Numbered from the stretch's first letter, positions 16,509-25,136 are shown. The stretch: 43,778 nucleotides of DNA from Peptococcaceae bacterium UBA5767 (GCA_002418765.1 DIET01000004.1:1-43778), one strand, 5' to 3'. Notes: a model not told the origin generated them from the sequence alone. A program made the numbers and translations.

Positions 16509-17852
16509 ATGCAATACATATTGATTCAAATCAGTCTGCTTTTTTTGCTTATTCTCCTTAATGGTTTTTTTTCTATGACAGAGATATCTGTTATAGCCTC
16601 TAAGCAAAATGTCCTGAGACAATTGTCTGAATCGGGCAACCACAAAGCAAAAAAAGCCCTGAATATGAGCGAAAATCCCAATCTTTTGTTATCCACTGTC
16701 CAAATCGGTATCACACTGATTGGTCTTTTGGCTGGGGCACTGGGTGGCGCTACCTTATCAGTCAATCTGGCTGGTGTCTTGCCCAATGCCTGGGATTACG
16801 ACCTTCGCTACTCCATCGCCTTTATTTTGGTTATTATCAGTACTACTTACTTCACCATCGTGATTGGCGAATTGGTGCCTAAGCGTTTGGGTATGCATCA
16901 TCCGGAAAAAATCGCCATGGCCGTAGCACCCATCATGGGCATAATCAGTCGTGTGTTACGTCCACTTGTGCATCTGCTCCAAAGCTCAACAACGTTTTTT
17001 GCCAAATTGTTTCGTATACAGGATCAACGCGTCATCTCCGTATCAGAAGAAGAAATTCGCTCCATCGTAGAAGAAGGCGTCCGCTCTGGTTCCATAGAAC
17101 AAATTGAAAAGATACTGATGCATCAAATACTAGATCTTGGAGATCTTAAAGCAGCTGATATCATGACCCCAAAATCTCAATTGATCTGGTTGGACATTGA
17201 AGACTCCCAAGAGCATAATCTGGAACTTTTATTAAAGGAAAGGCACAGCCAATATCCCGTAGTACAAGGCGGATTTGAGACCTTTCTGGGCATCATCTCG
17301 GAACGTGATTTTTTTAAATCAATCATACTTGATAAGGAACAAACACTAGAACAGCTCGTCTACAAACCTGTGTACGCAGCAGAAACCATGGACTCGCTCT
17401 CCATACTGGATATCTTCCGTAGCAGTGGATGTCGCGAAATTATGGTGGTGGATGAATATGGTGATATTGCTGGTCTCATCACTCGTAAAGATGTATTGGA
17501 ACACATTGTGGGTGAAATGAAAGAAGCTGATGAAGAACCATTGCTGATTCCTCAAAAAGATGGTAGTACACTCGCATCAGGCATGTTACCTTTAACGCAA
17601 CTTAAAAAATTTATTGGCTACAGCATCTTACCCTTTGAGGAGGAAACAGATTTTCATACTTTATCTGGCTTCGCCGTTTCCTATTTTGGCTATCTGCCAA
17701 AGGTAGGAGAAACCATTGACTTACCGCCTTATAAACTAAGCGTTCAGGAAATGGATGAAGGGATCAGAATCAAATGGATGGTTATCAAAAAGGAGCACCA
17801 TGAAAAAAACAAAGAAAAACAAACTACAACTCAAAACACCCAAAACAATTAA
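16509..17852 (+). CDS. CNNM/HlyC-CorC family membrane protein with CBS domains
   Basis: A 447-residue member of the 'hemolysin-related' CNNM (DUF21) family, now seen mainly as Mg2+/Co2+ exporters or regulators of Mg2+ transport. The DUF21 membrane domain spans roughly residues 1-190, with 'LSTVQIGITLIGLLAGALGG' and 'VIGELVPKRLG'. Two CBS motifs follow ('ILDLGDLKAADIMTPKSQLI' and 'REIMVVDEYGDIAGLITRKD'), then a CorC/HlyC C-terminal domain ('GFAVSYFGYLPKVGE'). I chose the second ATG because an AAGGA lies at proper spacing. It overlaps the next gene by 53 bp. Confidence 0.9.
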   Translation: MQYILIQISLLFLLILLNGFFSMTEISVIASKQNVLRQLSESGNHKAKKALNMSENPNLLLSTVQIGITLIGLLAGALGGATLSVNLAGVLPNAWDYDLRYSIAFILVIISTTYFTIVIGELVPKRLGMHHPEKIAMAVAPIMGIISRVLRPLVHLLQSSTTFFAKLFRIQDQRVISVSEEEIRSIVEEGVRSGSIEQIEKILMHQILDLGDLKAADIMTPKSQLIWLDIEDSQEHNLELLLKERHSQYPVVQGGFETFLGIISERDFFKSIILDKEQTLEQLVYKPVYAAETMDSLSILDIFRSSGCREIMVVDEYGDIAGLITRKDVLEHIVGEMKEADEEPLLIPQKDGSTLASGMLPLTQLKKFIGYSILPFEEETDFHTLSGFAVSYFGYLPKVGETIDLPPYKLSVQEMDEGIRIKWMVIKKEHHEKNKEKQTTTQNTQNN

Positions 17853-18618
17853 ATATGGCATCATCATTGGTTCTGGCGATTTTGATTATGAACAACACAA
17901 ACATGACGAAAAATCACTGGAAACTCCTTACGGACGAATTATGGTAGACATACTCGATTATGAAGGAATTGAAATTGCCCTGATTGCCCGGCATGGACAC
18001 AACATCCATTACCCTCCCCACCAGACCAATTATCGAGGTAACATTGAAGCCATGGATCGTTTGGGTGTAGAATATATTTTGGCCACTTGTTCACTAACCT
18101 CCATCAATCCTCATATTTCACCTGGCGAATGCGTTCTGCTAGAAGATTTTGTGGACTTTACCAAAGCAAGATTTTACACCTTTCATCAAGATGGAGCTCA
18201 GCCCGCACATGTAGATATGAACGAGCCCTATTGTGCACATCTACGCCAAGCTCTCAAAAATCAAGCAGATGCCAGCCTTCAATGCCCAGAAAAAGAAATC
18301 ATTTGTGTAGCGATGGAAGGTCCCAGAGAGGAAACGCGAGCAGAGGCTCGTTTCTTTCAAAAAATGAACTGGGATGCCACAAGCATGACCACAGTTCCGG
18401 AGGTTATCCTGGCCAAAGAAAAAGGAATGTGTTATGCCAGTGTGGGTATCATAACCTTACAGGGAAAGAGCACAGTTACAAATCCAATTGCCCTGCAAGA
18501 AAATGTGCTCAATGCCAGACGAAGCCAAATCATCAAGTTATTCCTTCGTACCTTCAAAGATGAACCCTTGACCCATGATGCCTGTACCTGTCGCCAAGCA
18601 TTGTGTTATTACAAATAA
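17800..18618 (+). CDS. MTA phosphorylase / purine nucleoside phosphorylase family enzyme
   Basis: A 272-residue phosphorylase of the PNP/MTAP trimeric group, which cleaves 5'-methylthioadenosine or 6-oxopurine nucleosides with phosphate. Conserved stretches are 'ARHGHNIHYPPHQTNYRGNI', 'MEGPREETRAEARFF' (substrate loop) and 'TTVPEVILAKEKGMCYASVG'. The Met-Ser-x-x-Pro-Glu region reads 'TSMTTVPE'. The start is the ATG after AAAAAGGAG, inside the end of the preceding gene, so the two may be translationally coupled. A strong terminator follows. The exact substrate cannot be read from sequence. Confidence 0.88.
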   Translation: MKKTKKNKLQLKTPKTIKYGIIIGSGDFDYEQHKHDEKSLETPYGRIMVDILDYEGIEIALIARHGHNIHYPPHQTNYRGNIEAMDRLGVEYILATCSLTSINPHISPGECVLLEDFVDFTKARFYTFHQDGAQPAHVDMNEPYCAHLRQALKNQADASLQCPEKEIICVAMEGPREETRAEARFFQKMNWDATSMTTVPEVILAKEKGMCYASVGIITLQGKSTVTNPIALQENVLNARRSQIIKLFLRTFKDEPLTHDACTCRQALCYYK

Positions 18619-18646
18619 AACCCCACACCAAAAAGTGTGGGGTTTT
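18617..18646. terminator. Bidirectional Rho-independent terminator
   Basis: AAAACCCCACAC pairs with GTGTGGGGTTTT around a 6-nt loop, a perfect 12-bp stem between convergent genes. It serves both the phosphorylase gene and the DUF4914 gene. Confidence 0.9.
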
Positions 18647-18699
18647 CCCTATTCATTTGTAGCTTTCAATCTCACTCTTTCTAACTTCCACTAATTTTT

Positions 18700-20580
18700 T
18701 TAATACAGCGACTCACAGTGGATCAAGGCATCAAAGTCTTCTACTGTAGCATTATCCATAAATGCATCAATGATTTTTCTACCCAAAGGATCTAATTTGG
18801 GAGTATTGAAGTTAACCAATTCTTGTCTGAAAAAGTCCACCAACATCTTGGTTCCCTTATCATATGCTTCTTTACCTACCTCCGGCTGATAACGAACATC
18901 CAAAAATTCTCTCGGAACATATTTTCCATCCAATTTCATCTTGGTCAGGTTATAACCCAAGATAGCAATATTGTTGGCTTTCAACTCATCTTTCTTGAAT
19001 TTAGCACGACCTCTTCTGGCCATATACTCTCTGGCTACCCATTCAGAAACAAATCCCACCTTGTAGGCTCCGATGTTCTGATTGGGAATGAGAACGTACC
19101 TGGTTTCAGGAGTAGCCAAAATCTGTCTTAACAAAATATTGGCTTGATCTACCATCAGTCCAGTGGCAAAGGGCCAATAGGAACCAACACCTTCACTACT
19201 CATTCCTTCTGAAGTGGTAATGGAAGGATTATTGTGCCCTCTAGGAGCCACCAATCGCCAAATCCAGGCAATGCTGGGAGACAAAACATGCATCAACCCG
19301 ATGACAGCATAATTGGGTCTATCCTTGGAAGTAGGGGGCGTTCTTACACCAAAGCTTCTCAAATCCACCTCCACCCGTTCATTGGGAGTAGTTGGAAAAA
19401 ATCTTCTAGGAACAACCACCCTAGGATTAGGACAAGGTTTACCCGGAGCATCCATTTTATGTTCCCAAATAAGCGCCGTAGAATTGGGTGCTGCATCAAT
19501 ATTGAAGAACACCATAGGCCCTTGGGGATGAATGGTCAAATCTTCCAGTTGAGGTTCCGTTCCATAATGAGTAATGTGATCCACCCTTAAGAACCAACCG
19601 TTTTCAGCATCCGTAATGACCATTTTTTGCCCATTCTGGTATTGAGGAGGAGCCATGGCCATATCATCTGTAACAGGCTCAATTTTGGAATTTTCTGCCA
19701 ACTCAATATAATACTCTTCATTGGTAATGGTATTGACACCCAGCTTGATTCTTCCATCTGGCATTCTGTGAATCTGCTCAAGCATCTCAGATTTGCCACC
19801 ACCACTGGCGCCCTCATGCATAATCGTAAAAATATTTTCATAAGGCGTGGTCACTTTTACTGCAGAAGTATGTAGCGTAGCCCAATTCTCTTTTTCACCT
19901 TTGGTCAACAAAACACCATATGCACCTTTTTTTGCGCTGGGACCGGGATAAAGATTATAAGCAAACATTTCATGAATTTTTTCACCACGGCGATGAACTA
20001 CCAATTGTTTCGACTCACAATGGGTATGACGAAACGGTGGAGCGACATACATCACTGCTTCAGGCGTAAACCCTTCTGGGATTTCATCGCTGGGAATAAA
20101 TGTCTGCAAGTCTCCGAGAGCAGCTGCAAAAAAAGCTGCGTTGGCAGGAACAACCACGATAGAAGCATAACCAATATCCGCACCACCTGTCCAAAAAGGC
20201 ATCATCAGTACTTCTTTTTGTTCTGAAAGCCATTCAATGGTTTCCTGGCGCATGCTATCAAAGGATTTACCAAAGCGCTGCTCATAGGTCTCTTTGTCCG
20301 TAGGCAAATCATCTGCAATGACCATACAATTGGGATCTCTTCTTCTCATGTATGGGTCTGTATAATTCACCGCCACACCATTCTTGCACTTGGCAACGGT
20401 ACACTCGACAATTTTCCCCATGTTGGGTATATTGTAATACACTTCATAATAATCCGCTTTTTTCCGACCCATCGACAAATCAAACAAATCATCACGATTT
20501 CTAGCGAACGTTACCTTGGTGCGCGATGCGATGTACTTAAGTTCTTCGGGCAAATTCATTTTGGCCATAATCGTTTCCAT
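18700..20580 (-). CDS. DUF4914 family protein with PEPCK-like P-loop
   Basis: A 626-residue protein that I recognise as the DUF4914 family, found in anaerobes and not characterised to my knowledge. A P-loop 'EGASGGGKSEM' sits at about residues 256-266. It is followed by 'FFNIDAAPNSTALIWEHKMD', 'PRVVVPRRFFP' and 'PATGLMVDQAN'-like segments that recall the PEP carboxykinase nucleotide-binding domain. True PEPCK metal and substrate motifs are not obvious. No signal peptide or membrane segment is present. GGAGGAG precedes the ATG. It is monocistronic, so context gives no pathway; a nucleotide-dependent kinase or decarboxylase-like activity is only an inference. Confidence 0.7.
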   Translation of the reverse strand: METIMAKMNLPEELKYIASRTKVTFARNRDDLFDLSMGRKKADYYEVYYNIPNMGKIVECTVAKCKNGVAVNYTDPYMRRRDPNCMVIADDLPTDKETYEQRFGKSFDSMRQETIEWLSEQKEVLMMPFWTGGADIGYASIVVVPANAAFFAAALGDLQTFIPSDEIPEGFTPEAVMYVAPPFRHTHCESKQLVVHRRGEKIHEMFAYNLYPGPSAKKGAYGVLLTKGEKENWATLHTSAVKVTTPYENIFTIMHEGASGGGKSEMLEQIHRMPDGRIKLGVNTITNEEYYIELAENSKIEPVTDDMAMAPPQYQNGQKMVITDAENGWFLRVDHITHYGTEPQLEDLTIHPQGPMVFFNIDAAPNSTALIWEHKMDAPGKPCPNPRVVVPRRFFPTTPNERVEVDLRSFGVRTPPTSKDRPNYAVIGLMHVLSPSIAWIWRLVAPRGHNNPSITTSEGMSSEGVGSYWPFATGLMVDQANILLRQILATPETRYVLIPNQNIGAYKVGFVSEWVAREYMARRGRAKFKKDELKANNIAILGYNLTKMKLDGKYVPREFLDVRYQPEVGKEAYDKGTKMLVDFFRQELVNFNTPKLDPLGRKIIDAFMDNATVEDFDALIHCESLY

Positions 20581-20649
20581 CTAAACTCCTCCTCTATATA
20601 ATAAGTATTCAAAAAGCAATATCAATGGGTATAGTTACCCTTATCACCA

Positions 20650-20676
20650 CATTTTAGCTGTTTTGCAAGCTAAATG
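20650..20676. other. Imperfect inverted repeat between dinB and the DUF4914 gene
   Basis: CATTTTAGCTG and CAAGCTAAATG can pair with small bulges. There is no T tract, so an operator or weak terminator are both possible. Confidence 0.25.
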
Positions 20677-20688
20677 CAAGAAAAGGGC

Positions 20689-21882
20689 TCAGTCTTTCCA
20701 GAGTCTTCCCTTCAAAATACTGTCTTCCCCAAACTTATCCCGGAGGCGATCCAATGTCATTTGTAATTTTTCCTTGTCCTTATCTTCAAATAATATCAAC
20801 TGAGATGTACCCTTTTGTTCCAAATGCTCTAACGATACCCCCAGAAGCCTGACTGGCTCATGCTTCCATAATTCATAAAGCAAGACACTAGCATGATCAA
20901 AAACTTCATCAGTCTGATCAATTCCATCCTGCAACGTTCTGGCATGAGAGGTTACCGTAAAATCCTGGTTCTTGATGCTGACAGATATCGTTCTGGCTAC
21001 CAACCCTTCCTTACGAATTCTTAAGGAGGTTTTGACACAGAGTCTGTAGAGTTCTCTATCCAATTCAGCCCTTTGAGTCAGATCGTGATCAAAGGTAAAT
21101 GAATGCCCAATACTGCGATTGTCTGCCATCTTATCTGGATCAACTTGGTCAGGGCCCAACCCTCTCGCTTTATCAATGATTTCGCCGGCTTTTTTCCCTA
21201 GCACTGGTCTAAGCCAATATTCCTCCATACGTGCCAAATCACCAATCGTAAGTATATGCATGGCAGACAGTTTTTCTCTGGTTTTTGATCCAACACCATT
21301 TAATGTACCGACAGGTAGCGGATACAATTTGCTTTCCACTTCCTCCGGCCAGCACGTGGAAATGCCCTGAGGTTTTTGAAAATCTGCAGCCATTTTGGCA
21401 GCAATCTTGGTCGCCCCTATGCCAACCGAGCAAGGAACACCCACTTGATCCCAGATAGCCTGTTGAATTTTCTTGGCTGCTTCATAAGGCGTCCCAAACA
21501 ATTTCTCAGTCCCACTCATATCCAAATAGGCCTCATCAATGGAATTGGGTTCCACAAGAGGTGTAAACTGTTGCATCACTTCCCTGATACGTAAGGCATA
21601 TGCCTGATATAAGGCGTGGTCCGGTCTCAGGACCTTGGCCTGCGGCACCAACTTCAATGCCTCCTGAATTGTCATCGCTGTTTTCACCGGTCCCACTGAT
21701 AGACACTCATAACTTTTTGCCAGTACAATTCCTTTTCTGCTTTTGGCATCTCCTCCAACTATAATTGGTTTCCCCCTCAAACTTGGATCCTCTGCCTGAT
21801 GGACACTAGCATAAAAAGCATTCATATCCACTAAGAATATCACCTTATGATGTTTTGGGTTATCCAATTTCACCAAACTCAT
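20689..21882 (-). CDS. dinB: DNA polymerase IV (Y-family)
   Basis: Error-prone translesion polymerase, 397 residues. The palm has 'VIFLVDMNAFYASVHQAEDP' (metal-binding Asp and steric-gate region), 'SIDEAYLDMSGTEKLF' (catalytic Asp-Glu) and 'SVGIGATKIAAKMAADFQKP'. Helix-hairpin-helix ('LNGVGSKTREKLSAM') and little-finger domains follow. No clear beta-clamp motif was assigned at the C-terminus. The ATG has AGGA 7 nt upstream; GTG and TTG starts within a few codons are possible. No LexA box was recognised upstream. Confidence 0.93.
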   Translation of the reverse strand: MSLVKLDNPKHHKVIFLVDMNAFYASVHQAEDPSLRGKPIIVGGDAKSRKGIVLAKSYECLSVGPVKTAMTIQEALKLVPQAKVLRPDHALYQAYALRIREVMQQFTPLVEPNSIDEAYLDMSGTEKLFGTPYEAAKKIQQAIWDQVGVPCSVGIGATKIAAKMAADFQKPQGISTCWPEEVESKLYPLPVGTLNGVGSKTREKLSAMHILTIGDLARMEEYWLRPVLGKKAGEIIDKARGLGPDQVDPDKMADNRSIGHSFTFDHDLTQRAELDRELYRLCVKTSLRIRKEGLVARTISVSIKNQDFTVTSHARTLQDGIDQTDEVFDHASVLLYELWKHEPVRLLGVSLEHLEQKGTSQLILFEDKDKEKLQMTLDRLRDKFGEDSILKGRLWKD

Positions 21883-21905
21883 CACCTCTTCCTTTTCACT
21901 GTTTC

Positions 21906-21911
21906 ATTATA
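21906..21911 (-). promoter_or_regulatory. Extended -10 promoter of dinB
   Basis: TGG-TATAAT on the minus strand, 24 nt before the dinB start and immediately after the T tract of the upstream terminator. Confidence 0.5.
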
Positions 21912-21913
21912 CC

Positions 21914-21943
21914 AAAAAGGTGTCTCCCTACACGGAAAACACC
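21914..21943 (-). terminator. Terminator after the SLH-like gene
   Basis: On the minus strand GGTGTTTTCC pairs with GGGAGACACC (two G-T pairs) around GTGTA, followed by T5. It lies 18 nt past the stop of the exported protein gene. Confidence 0.75.
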
Positions 21944-21960
21944 ATTGGGATTTTAGCAAT

Positions 21961-22995
21961 CTAATTCCAAGGTATATAGAACCAAACTTCCGGCTGAGAG
22001 GAATCTGCTAACAGCAAACCACAAAAAGTAGAAAAACTTTCCCTACCAGGTGGAGTGTTGCTAGCCTTGTGGTTCATAGGCATATACAATCGATCTGCTC
22101 CACTATAAGATAAAAACCACTCTTGCCCTTGGGTACACTTATACAAGCATCTTCCTTCATCAAACATCATATACAGAAGTAGTGGCTCTTCATCATGAAA
22201 AGGTGCATCCATCACCATCTCTAACCATATACGGCCTGAACGCTGCACCACACGCTCTGGTGGTCTATGTAATCGAATCCGCCCTAGTCTGATAGGGTAT
22301 GATTCCCTGAGAACATAGACTTGCTTTACACCTGTACCTCGAATACTCTGTTTTGCCTGAAAAGAATCTTCGTCCCCATCTTCTAGCATCAGTAAATCTT
22401 CTAAATCGATTTTTTCTAAATCTGCCCATGACACGTCTTGCGGTTCATGGTACAAAAATTGATACATGAGAACGCTTCCTTCTGCCAGACTAATTGTGCG
22501 TTCCGGTTTTATGGCACCATTTTCATAACCAGATAGGCCCAAACGATTCCACTGTGAAATGATGTTTTCATCATCCTCCACAAAAGATATATGGTTCTTC
22601 TCTTTGTCTCCCAAAACAGCTTGCAACCGAGATAACTCTTCTATGGCTTGACCTCTGGTTATTTTTGATTCAACCCCAGTTTTGGCGAGCAAACGAAAAC
22701 GCTCTCGTAACTTTTCCCTTTGCAATCGTTCCCCATAAGAGCCATAATCAGCTCTATCCCTCCACAAAGGGTGTGCAAGGAGCATAGACATAAACTGGCT
22801 ACGGCCCATGGCATTATCCGGTATAGTCAATACCTCCCGACTCAAACAATCTAGCCGCTGCATTTCATTCATATATGGCTCTGCCCAATGCCCCGACTGA
22901 ACAGCCGCTTGGGCCATAGCCACATGGTGTCCAAAAAAAACGAATGCACTACCAAGCAAAAGCCCCACCAACCCAAACCACACATTATATCGCAT
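21961..22995 (-). CDS. Exported protein with SLH-like repeats, unknown C-terminal region
   Basis: A 344-residue protein with an N-terminal signal or anchor segment ('VWFGLVGLLLGSAFVFF', cleavage possibly after 'AMAQA'). 'GHWAEPYMNEMQRLDCLS...GRSQFMSMLLAHPLW' resembles an S-layer homology repeat, and 'KITRGQAIEELSRL' with 'WNRLGLSGYENGAIKPERTI' resembles a second. The C-terminal third is rich in aromatics and not recognised. SLH repeats usually bind pyruvylated cell-wall polymers, so a cell-surface location is likely. GGGAGG at 8 nt fixes the start, eleven codons inside the longest frame. It follows the cysteine desulfurase gene by 121 nt. Confidence 0.65.
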   Translation of the reverse strand: MRYNVWFGLVGLLLGSAFVFFGHHVAMAQAAVQSGHWAEPYMNEMQRLDCLSREVLTIPDNAMGRSQFMSMLLAHPLWRDRADYGSYGERLQREKLRERFRLLAKTGVESKITRGQAIEELSRLQAVLGDKEKNHISFVEDDENIISQWNRLGLSGYENGAIKPERTISLAEGSVLMYQFLYHEPQDVSWADLEKIDLEDLLMLEDGDEDSFQAKQSIRGTGVKQVYVLRESYPIRLGRIRLHRPPERVVQRSGRIWLEMVMDAPFHDEEPLLLYMMFDEGRCLYKCTQGQEWFLSYSGADRLYMPMNHKASNTPPGRESFSTFCGLLLADSSQPEVWFYIPWN

Positions 22996-23088
22996 CAATA
23001 ACACCTCCCCCTCATAAGTTCTTCGCAAGGTGTTATTCTCATTCTTTGTTTTCCATATATATGATTTTTTATCAATTGGTTTCCAGCT

Positions 23089-23103
23089 AGGTGAGCATCA
23101 CCT
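23089..23103. other. Small perfect hairpin between the desulfurase and SLH-like genes
   Basis: AGGTGA-GCA-TCACCT, extended by CT/AG with a mismatch. It lacks a T tract on either strand; it could attenuate read-through. Confidence 0.25.
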
Positions 23104-23116
23104 CAGCCCTGGTAGA

Positions 23117-24271
23117 TCATACCTGCAGCTTTTTTACTATGTTGGCCAAAGAAGTGAGGGTATAATCAATTTCTTCCATGGTGCTGTAATAACCAAGCGA
23201 AAAACGAATCGCGCCCTCAGGGAAGGTACCCAGTGCCTGGTGCGCAAGTGGAGAACAATGCAACCCCGGCCTCCCCATGATATGGTACTGTTTGTCCAAT
23301 ACATAACAAAGCTCTCCATTGTCCACACCATCCATATTAAAGGCCACTGTACCCACACGATCCTTTGATGTTTTAGGGCCATAGATGCGCACTTTCTTGA
23401 TGGAAGATAATCCTTGGAGCAACCTCTCAGTCAACTGCTTTTCCTTACTACGGATACTTTTTTGGGTAACTCTCTCTATAAATTCAATCCCGGCCTTCAA
23501 GCCCATAATACCCATCGTATTCAATGTTCCGCTTTCAAATTTATCTGGCATAAAGATAGGTTGTTCTGCTTGATGAGAAAGGCTCCCCGTTCCACCTCTA
23601 AGGACAGGACGCATTCTTAGTACAGCTTCTTTACTGAGAACAAAGCCGCCCGTACCAGTGGGTCCCAAAAGATGTTTGTGGCCAGTAAAAGCCAAAACAT
23701 CAATATTATCCATAGACAATGGAAGCACTCCAGCCGTCTGGGCAGCATCCACAACGACCATGATGCCTCTTTCCTTGGCTAAATGGGCGATGTCTCGCAA
23801 TGGAAATATGGTGCCAAATACATTAGAAGCATGAGATAGAACCACCATTTTGGTGTTGTTACGCAAACATTTCAAAAATACATCGGGATCAGTGGTACCA
23901 TCATCAAAGCAAGGGATGACATCATAGGTGATTTTTTCTTCCTGAGCCAAGGCGTACAACGGACGATAGACCGCATTGTGTTCTAACGATGAAATAAGAA
24001 TATGGTCTCCTTCTGAAACAAGTCCCAGGATAGCCATATTTAATGCCATGGTCACATTCAATGTAAAGACCACATATTCAGATTTTTCGCTCCCGAAAAA
24101 ATGTCCTATCGTGTCACGCGCTTCAAGAATCATGCGACTGGCTTGCAATGATCTCTCATAACCTCCTCGTCCAGGATTGGCGTTATGATTATGTAAAAAA
24201 TCATTCATAGCCAGAAACACTTCCTCTGGCTTTCTATAACTTGTGGCAGCATAATCCAAGTAAACTTCCAT
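23117..24271 (-). CDS. Cysteine desulfurase family protein (class V aminotransferase, EF2568-type)
   Basis: A PLP enzyme of about 384 residues related to NifS/SufS/Csd. The PLP lysine lies in 'LAFTGHKHLLGPTGTGGFV', the cofactor-contacting His/Asp in 'VVVDAAQTAGVLPL', and a mobile loop with a candidate catalytic Cys in 'GRPGLHCSPLAHQALGTF'. It most resembles the EF2568 subgroup (TIGR01977), which in several genomes sits next to selD and selenium-dependent hydroxylase genes. That makes selenide or sulfide donation a reasonable inference. The Shine-Dalgarno is weak (GGGG); two adjacent ATGs are possible starts. It is divergent from the DUF3343 gene. Confidence 0.85.
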   Translation of the reverse strand: MEVYLDYAATSYRKPEEVFLAMNDFLHNHNANPGRGGYERSLQASRMILEARDTIGHFFGSEKSEYVVFTLNVTMALNMAILGLVSEGDHILISSLEHNAVYRPLYALAQEEKITYDVIPCFDDGTTDPDVFLKCLRNNTKMVVLSHASNVFGTIFPLRDIAHLAKERGIMVVVDAAQTAGVLPLSMDNIDVLAFTGHKHLLGPTGTGGFVLSKEAVLRMRPVLRGGTGSLSHQAEQPIFMPDKFESGTLNTMGIMGLKAGIEFIERVTQKSIRSKEKQLTERLLQGLSSIKKVRIYGPKTSKDRVGTVAFNMDGVDNGELCYVLDKQYHIMGRPGLHCSPLAHQALGTFPEGAIRFSLGYYSTMEEIDYTLTSLANIVKKLQV

Positions 24272-24274
24272 CAT

Positions 24275-24821
24275 CTGACCCCATTATTTTCTTTGATGTC
24301 TTCCCTATTTACATTTCAAAAAAGCTCATCATTTCCATAAGAAAATCCTATCATTGTCTAAATCCATAAGGAATTTCTACTGCTACCCCTGTCCATACCC
24401 TTCTGTTTCCCATACAAAAAATCTGACTATCCTAAACACCGTATCCTCCTACTCATCTTTTCCACCCAATCTTGGCTTTACAACACAGGTCATAAAAACA
24501 CCCAAAGGTTCACCACCATGCCCAAATGTGATATGATGATGCTGGTTTCCATGAGAATGAACCGGATTCCTAGGAATATTCCCGATAACAGGTAGATCTG
24601 ATGGTAAAGATGGTTCTCACTTTTTCTAGTCATCTTCTAGGATACCGCCACAGAAAATAACAGTAACCAATTACCAAAAAAATGTCTACAGTCCCTATCG
24701 TCTGTGTTATGCAACCAAATGATAGGTTACACAGCTGCGGCATATCAATTTGAAGCAGCAGGAACATAACGAATATGCTGGTTCTCATGCATAGTTTCTA
24801 TCCGTTATACAAGGAGAAAAT
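24275..24821. other. 547-bp divergent intergenic region with a possible decayed ORF
   Basis: No intact gene is recognised. On the minus strand 24449-24616 is open and protein-like: 'LPVIGNIPRNPVHSHGNQ', then 'HHHITFGHGGEPLGVF' and 'CVVKPRLGGKDE' before a TAG. It has no ATG, GTG or TTG near its beginning and an upstream TGA. An overlapping frame from an ATG near 24633 would give a hydrophobic 47-residue peptide, which I do not trust. A hairpin at 24702-24734 (CTGTGT...AACC/GGTT...ACACAG) lies closer to the DUF3343 gene. The decayed reading is the best guess. Confidence 0.3.
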
Positions 24822-25085
24822 ATGAAAAAAGGATATATAACATTTCAGAGCGTCACGGATTCACTGCAATTCGAAAAAGCCCTTAAGACATCTTCTCTGA
24901 GCGTCCAACTGGTTCCTGTACCCCGAGAAATCAGTACCAGCTGTGGTGTAGCCGCCATGTTCCCAGCAGAAGCGGTAGATAGCATTCGACAATTCCTCAC
25001 AGAAAAAAATCTCCGTTGGGCCGACATACATATTCTAGACCGGCCTGATCAAAAGATAAGCGTATGGGACCAATTCGATTCCTAA
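24822..25085 (+). CDS. DUF3343 / putative Se/S carrier-like protein
   Basis: An 87-residue protein of the DUF3343 family (Pfam 'putative Se/S carrier protein-like'). It has the characteristic start 'YITFQSVTDSLQFEKAL', the 'VPVPREISTSCGVAAMF' segment with the single conserved Cys, and an end around 'IHILDRP'. Relatives are often fused to or adjacent to YedF and selenium genes. The Cys may carry sulfur or selenium, but this is not proven. AAGGAG lies 6 nt before the ATG. Divergent placement from an EF2568-type desulfurase supports the selenium reading. Confidence 0.82.
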   Translation: MKKGYITFQSVTDSLQFEKALKTSSLSVQLVPVPREISTSCGVAAMFPAEAVDSIRQFLTEKNLRWADIHILDRPDQKISVWDQFDS

Positions 25086-25104
25086 TCATTATCTTCCTTG
25101 TGAG

Positions 25105-25136
25105 AAAAAAGGACGTATCAGGAATCTGAAACGCCC
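25105..25136 (-). terminator. Terminator of the long cca-to-cyuA unit
   Basis: On the minus strand GGGCGT-T-TCAG pairs with CTGA-T-ACGTCC around a 4-nt loop, followed by T6. It lies directly downstream of the cysteine desulfidase gene. Confidence 0.75.

Noticed and set aside
18700..20580. GTP-dependent PEP carboxykinase (pckG)
   Set aside because: Length and P-loop fit, but the PEPCK metal and substrate motifs are not recognisable and the overall sequence matches my recollection of DUF4914.
20598..20625. TTGATA-16-TATTAT promoter of the DUF4914 gene
   Set aside because: The predicted start would fall inside the Shine-Dalgarno region, leaving almost no leader; not convincing.
24500..24640. 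47-residue hydrophobic peptide frame starting near 24633 on the minus strand
   Set aside because: No ribosome-binding site and it overlaps the more protein-like His/Gly-rich frame; hydrophobicity alone is not evidence of a gene.
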